Shown: in pieces, positions 61,416-64,000 of the stretch
Layout: every line of letters starts with the position of its first letter
How positions within the stretch are numbered: position 1 is the first letter of the stretch
Assembly (NCBI RefSeq): GCF_009720745.1
Contig: NZ_WNKX01000003.1
Location: 62,001-126,000 of the forward strand
DNA length: 64,000 bases
Reading direction: 5' to 3'
Source: Massilia eburnea
Lineage (GTDB): Bacteria > Pseudomonadota > Gammaproteobacteria > Burkholderiales > Burkholderiaceae_D
The notes under the pieces: model-generated
The model's database searches: none
Seen by the model: the letters and a program-made list of their open reading frames with translations, nothing else
Told to the model about the DNA's origin: nothing
Translations under genes and position numbers: made by a program

Positions 61416-62675
61416 TTATTCCGCCAATAGTTTTCTCAATGTGGGCTCCATGTTGCGCGCCCAGATTTCGTAGCCCCTTTCCTGCGGATGCAGCAAGTCC
61501 GGCATCACGTCGCGCGACAATGTACCATCCGCATTCAGGAGCGCAGCGTTGATATTAGCAAAGAATACGCTGCGCCCGTCCGCATAATTGGCAATGATTG
61601 CGTTCACGCTCTCATTCAGGCGGCGTAACAAGGCCGATGGCTGTTCCTCGCGTGGGAAGACCGCAAGCAACAATACTTTCGTCTTCGGCAGGCGGCCATG
61701 CAACTCGTCAATGATCGCCTTGACGCCTGCGGCCGTGGCTGCGGGATCATCGTTGCGGTCACCTGTATTGTTGGTGCCGATCATCAGCACCGCCACCCTG
61801 GGGGCAATGCCGTCAACCTCGCCATGGCGCAGGCGCCACAGCACGTTCTCCGTATGGTCGCCGCCGAATCCCAGCGCCACCGCGTCGTATTTCGCATAGT
61901 AGCGCTGCCACACGGCCTTGCCCGAATTCTCCCAGCCTTCCGTGATCGAATCCCCGATGAAGACCAGCTTCGGCGACTTGCCTGCCGCCTTCAGTTTGCG
62001 GACTTCTTCCAGCTTTTTCTCGTGGCGCGGCAGCCAGCCGGGCAACGCCCAGGCATGCGACAGAGGTTCCGGCGTCACGGCTTGGGCGCGATCGCCGCTG
62101 CAGGCCTGGTTTGGCTTGCCGTTGCGGACAAATCTGATATCGGCCAGTGCTACTTGCCCGCTGCCATTTGCCTCCAGCGCGAATGGCGCATTGACCTTGC
62201 CGAAGTCGTCGTCATGGCGCGCAAAGCAGGAGAGCGCGAAGGAGAGGTGCTGCCAGCCCTTGCCTTGCAGGGCCTGGCCGGGCAGTACAAACGGCACCTT
62301 GCGATAGCACTCCTGGCCGCAGCGCATCACAATGTAGATGCCGCCCTTTCCAAGTTCCTGGACGTTGAGGTCGAATTCCAGCGTGCCGCTGGCGGTGTAA
62401 GGCCGCAGGTCCAGCGCTGCCCCGCCGTCGAAACGCAGGCTGGTGGACCAGACATCTTTCCACTGCAGGGCAAGCGCGCCTTGCCGGCCGGCGACTTCGT
62501 CGACGCGGACGCCCGCCATGCCGGACAGTGGCGCTTCGAGGCTTCCGATCGAGACGCTCCATGAAGGCATTGGCCGGCCCGCATACAGGTCGATTTCGTC
62601 CGTGCTGGCCGCATGGACGGAGGAAGCGCCGGCCGCCAGGGCCAGCAGGGCGGAAAGGTGTCGTAGTATTTTCAT
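61416..62675 (-). CDS. SGNH/GDSL esterase (2) with N-terminal sugar-binding-like domain
   Basis: A 419-residue exported protein. After a signal peptide (ASSVHAAS), residues about 30-190 form a beta-sandwich like the carbohydrate-binding half of GH3-linked ExoP domains (LDLRPYTASGTLEFDLNV, IADIRFVR-type end). Residues about 215-419 are the SGNH hydrolase: FIGDSITEGW, GFGGDHTENV, GTNNTGD and DLLHPQERGYE. Deacetylation of polymeric glycans is a reasonable guess. The ATG at 62675 starts the signal peptide. Operator I lies 34 bp upstream. Confidence 0.83.
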   Translation of the reverse strand: MKILRHLSALLALAAGASSVHAASTDEIDLYAGRPMPSWSVSIGSLEAPLSGMAGVRVDEVAGRQGALALQWKDVWSTSLRFDGGAALDLRPYTASGTLEFDLNVQELGKGGIYIVMRCGQECYRKVPFVLPGQALQGKGWQHLSFALSCFARHDDDFGKVNAPFALEANGSGQVALADIRFVRNGKPNQACSGDRAQAVTPEPLSHAWALPGWLPRHEKKLEEVRKLKAAGKSPKLVFIGDSITEGWENSGKAVWQRYYAKYDAVALGFGGDHTENVLWRLRHGEVDGIAPRVAVLMIGTNNTGDRNDDPAATAAGVKAIIDELHGRLPKTKVLLLAVFPREEQPSALLRRLNESVNAIIANYADGRSVFFANINAALLNADGTLSRDVMPDLLHPQERGYEIWARNMEPTLRKLLAE

Positions 62676-62708
62676 CCTGCGATTTTGCTGGCGCCTGTCT
62701 CGCCGGCG

Positions 62709-62741
62709 CAATTGCGAAAATCACCAGGCGCCGGAACGATT
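62709..62741 (+). promoter_or_regulatory. Operator-like element I, ahead of the SGNH pair
   Basis: CAATT-GC-GAAAATCACCAG, seven bases, AACGATT. It is the closest of the set to a start codon (34 bp from the SGNH ATG) and overlaps the last codons of the DUF418 gene by 21 bp. Confidence 0.65.
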
Positions 62742-63950
62742 TTCGGCAATAACGGGCAGCCTGTTACGGAATGGTACGTCAAGGGTCTGGTAGGTCGCGG
62801 CGCGCCATAGCCATTCCAGCGGTCCATACGTGAAGCGCCCGAACCACCAGTGCGCGAACACGACCTGCACCGCGAATGCCGCCAGGCCAAGCAGCACCGC
62901 GGTCGACTGCAGCATGGTCGCATGCAGGCCAAGGCCGAAACTGTAAAAGACCGGCACAAATACCAGCGATTGGCCTACGTACAGTGTCAGGGTCATGCGG
63001 CCAACAGGCGCCAGCAGCTTCAGTGCGGCTTTCCCCGGCCCGTAATACAGCAGCAGGAAACCGAACAGCAACACGGACATGATGCAAAGGCTGGTCAGGC
63101 TGCCCTCGACGGTGCCCGCTACGCTGCGAGGCATGAACATCGCCGGTGACGCAGGCACCAGCGCGACAAGCGCCTGCCCCCAATGCAATATGGACGCCAG
63201 GGCCAGCACCGCAAGCGCAAGTCCGGCATACCGCGCGCCCACGAAGCGGGCTGCATCGGAAAAGAAGCCAATACGCCCAAGCACCATGCCGACCAGCGAT
63301 AGCCCGAGAATCTGGCTCAATCGGCCTGATTCAACCATGAAGCCCCATGTGACCAGATGGCCATCGGTCCAGTTCATGCGGAGCGTTTCAAGCAGGCTGC
63401 CACCGCTCAGGTAAGCCTGCGGCGTTGGACTGGTCCAGAAATACGGCGCTGCGTTGGCCCAAGCCGCACCATTCAGGCCGCAGATCATTTTCAACACCAG
63501 CATCGGCTGCAACAGCAAGAAGAAGGCGATGGCGATGATGACGCGATTGGAGCGGACCCGGTAAAACGGCAGCAGGAACATCCCCATCAGGGCCAGCACC
63601 TGGAGCACGTCACCGCGATACCACAGGCTGTGGGCGAGCCCGATGGCGCCCAGCACCACGAGCCGCCAGATGAAGCGGCCCGTGAAATCGACGCCGCGCC
63701 GTGCCGAGCGATCCATGATGATGAAGAAGCTTACGCCAAAGCACAGCGCCAACAAGGCAAACGCCTTGTCGGCGAAAGTATCGAATACCAGGTCGTGCCA
63801 AAGCAGCTGCACCGGGTCTGAGGTGGGGTGCGACCAGTAAAGTTCATACAGTTCGGGCATATGAACCATGAACAGCCCGAAGAGCGCAAAACCGCGCAAG
63901 GCGTCAAGGCCTTCCATCCGTGGTACGAAGTCGATTTTCTGAGCGACCAT
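62721..63950 (-). CDS. DUF418-family membrane protein (YeiB-like)
   Basis: A 409-residue inner-membrane protein with about ten hydrophobic helices. It shows the N-terminal acyltransferase-like start MEGLDALRGFALFGLFMVHM and the C-terminal DUF418 block (PVGRMTLTLYVGQSL, then FGRFTYGPLEWLWRAATYQ, split). Function is unproven; transport or acylation of small molecules has been suggested for relatives. The ATG at 63950 has GGGGA upstream; a TTG at 63965 is also in frame. It is upstream of the SGNH genes in the same direction, but operator I suggests they also have their own promoter. Confidence 0.85.
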   Translation of the reverse strand: MVAQKIDFVPRMEGLDALRGFALFGLFMVHMPELYELYWSHPTSDPVQLLWHDLVFDTFADKAFALLALCFGVSFFIIMDRSARRGVDFTGRFIWRLVVLGAIGLAHSLWYRGDVLQVLALMGMFLLPFYRVRSNRVIIAIAFFLLLQPMLVLKMICGLNGAAWANAAPYFWTSPTPQAYLSGGSLLETLRMNWTDGHLVTWGFMVESGRLSQILGLSLVGMVLGRIGFFSDAARFVGARYAGLALAVLALASILHWGQALVALVPASPAMFMPRSVAGTVEGSLTSLCIMSVLLFGFLLLYYGPGKAALKLLAPVGRMTLTLYVGQSLVFVPVFYSFGLGLHATMLQSTAVLLGLAAFAVQVVFAHWWFGRFTYGPLEWLWRAATYQTLDVPFRNRLPVIAENRSGAW

Positions 63951-64000
63951 TGCGGGAATCCCCAATCAAGTCAAAGCCGGTACATTTGTTAGAATTGGCG

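Noticed and set aside
1-64000. CRISPR array, tRNA, rRNA or insertion sequence
   Set aside because: No regularly spaced repeats, cloverleaf-like segments, rRNA stretches or transposase reading frames were seen on either strand.

Overview
The window looks like a chromosome segment of a high-GC betaproteobacterium. My best guess is Burkholderiales, family Oxalobacteraceae (Massilia/Duganella type); this is inferred from GC content, hopanoid gene order and the TonB-receptor/glycosidase repertoire, without any database search. It holds two large metabolic blocks joined by a short stretch of poorly known genes.

Block 1 (about 0.3-14.9 kb) is a near-complete hopanoid locus: hpnA, ispH, hpnH, hpnI, hpnJ, hpnK, hpnL, hpnM, hpnN, mlaA, hpnG and shc. 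Shc makes diploptene from squalene, HpnH adds adenosine, HpnG removes adenine, HpnI and HpnK add and deacetylate an amino sugar, and HpnJ converts it to the cyclitol ether. HpnN, HpnM and MlaA handle lipid transport at the outer membrane. Genes for squalene synthesis (hpnCDE) and for C-2 methylation (hpnP) are not in the window.

The junction (about 14.9-19.0 kb) holds a tight operon of stand-alone Toprim protein, DnaQ-like exonuclease and radical SAM enzyme. It is flanked by a DUF6968-like gene and by a minus-strand trio (winged-helix-like protein plus two small membrane proteins). No function can be assigned to this set.

Block 2 (about 19-63 kb) is a xyloglucan/arabinoxylan-type utilization locus. 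It encodes outer-membrane uptake (TonB receptor), backbone cleavage (two GH74 genes, one broken by an in-frame TAG, plus GH5 and GH3), side-chain removal (GH31, GH29, GH35, GH2, two GH42, GH39, GH43), esterases (an alpha/beta hydrolase and two SGNH proteins), a sugar:sodium symporter, a short mutarotase-like protein, and three Weimberg-pathway enzymes (sugar dehydrogenase, sugar-acid dehydratase, 2-keto-3-deoxy acid dehydratase). Two tryptophan-halogenase-like flavoproteins sit inside it. Regulators are a XylR-type protein (LacI-like sensor plus AraC DNA-binding domain) and a membrane-anchored AraC protein.

The strongest new observation is a 33-bp operator-like element at nine places in block 2: CAATT, two bases, GAAAATCACCAA, seven bases, AAYGAWW. 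It always has the same internal spacing, and its CAATT end always lies 34-76 bp before a coding start. It links the glycosidases, transporter, TonB receptor, both halogenases and the Weimberg genes into one probable XylR regulon. Applying its spacing rule exposed a 17-codon open frame ahead of the TonB receptor. Other points of note are a terminator-like hairpin in the GH3 leader, perfect inverted repeats ahead of the membrane AraC gene and of one GH42 gene, and a mutarotase-like protein lacking part of the usual active site. No tRNA, rRNA, CRISPR array, insertion sequence or phage gene was seen.
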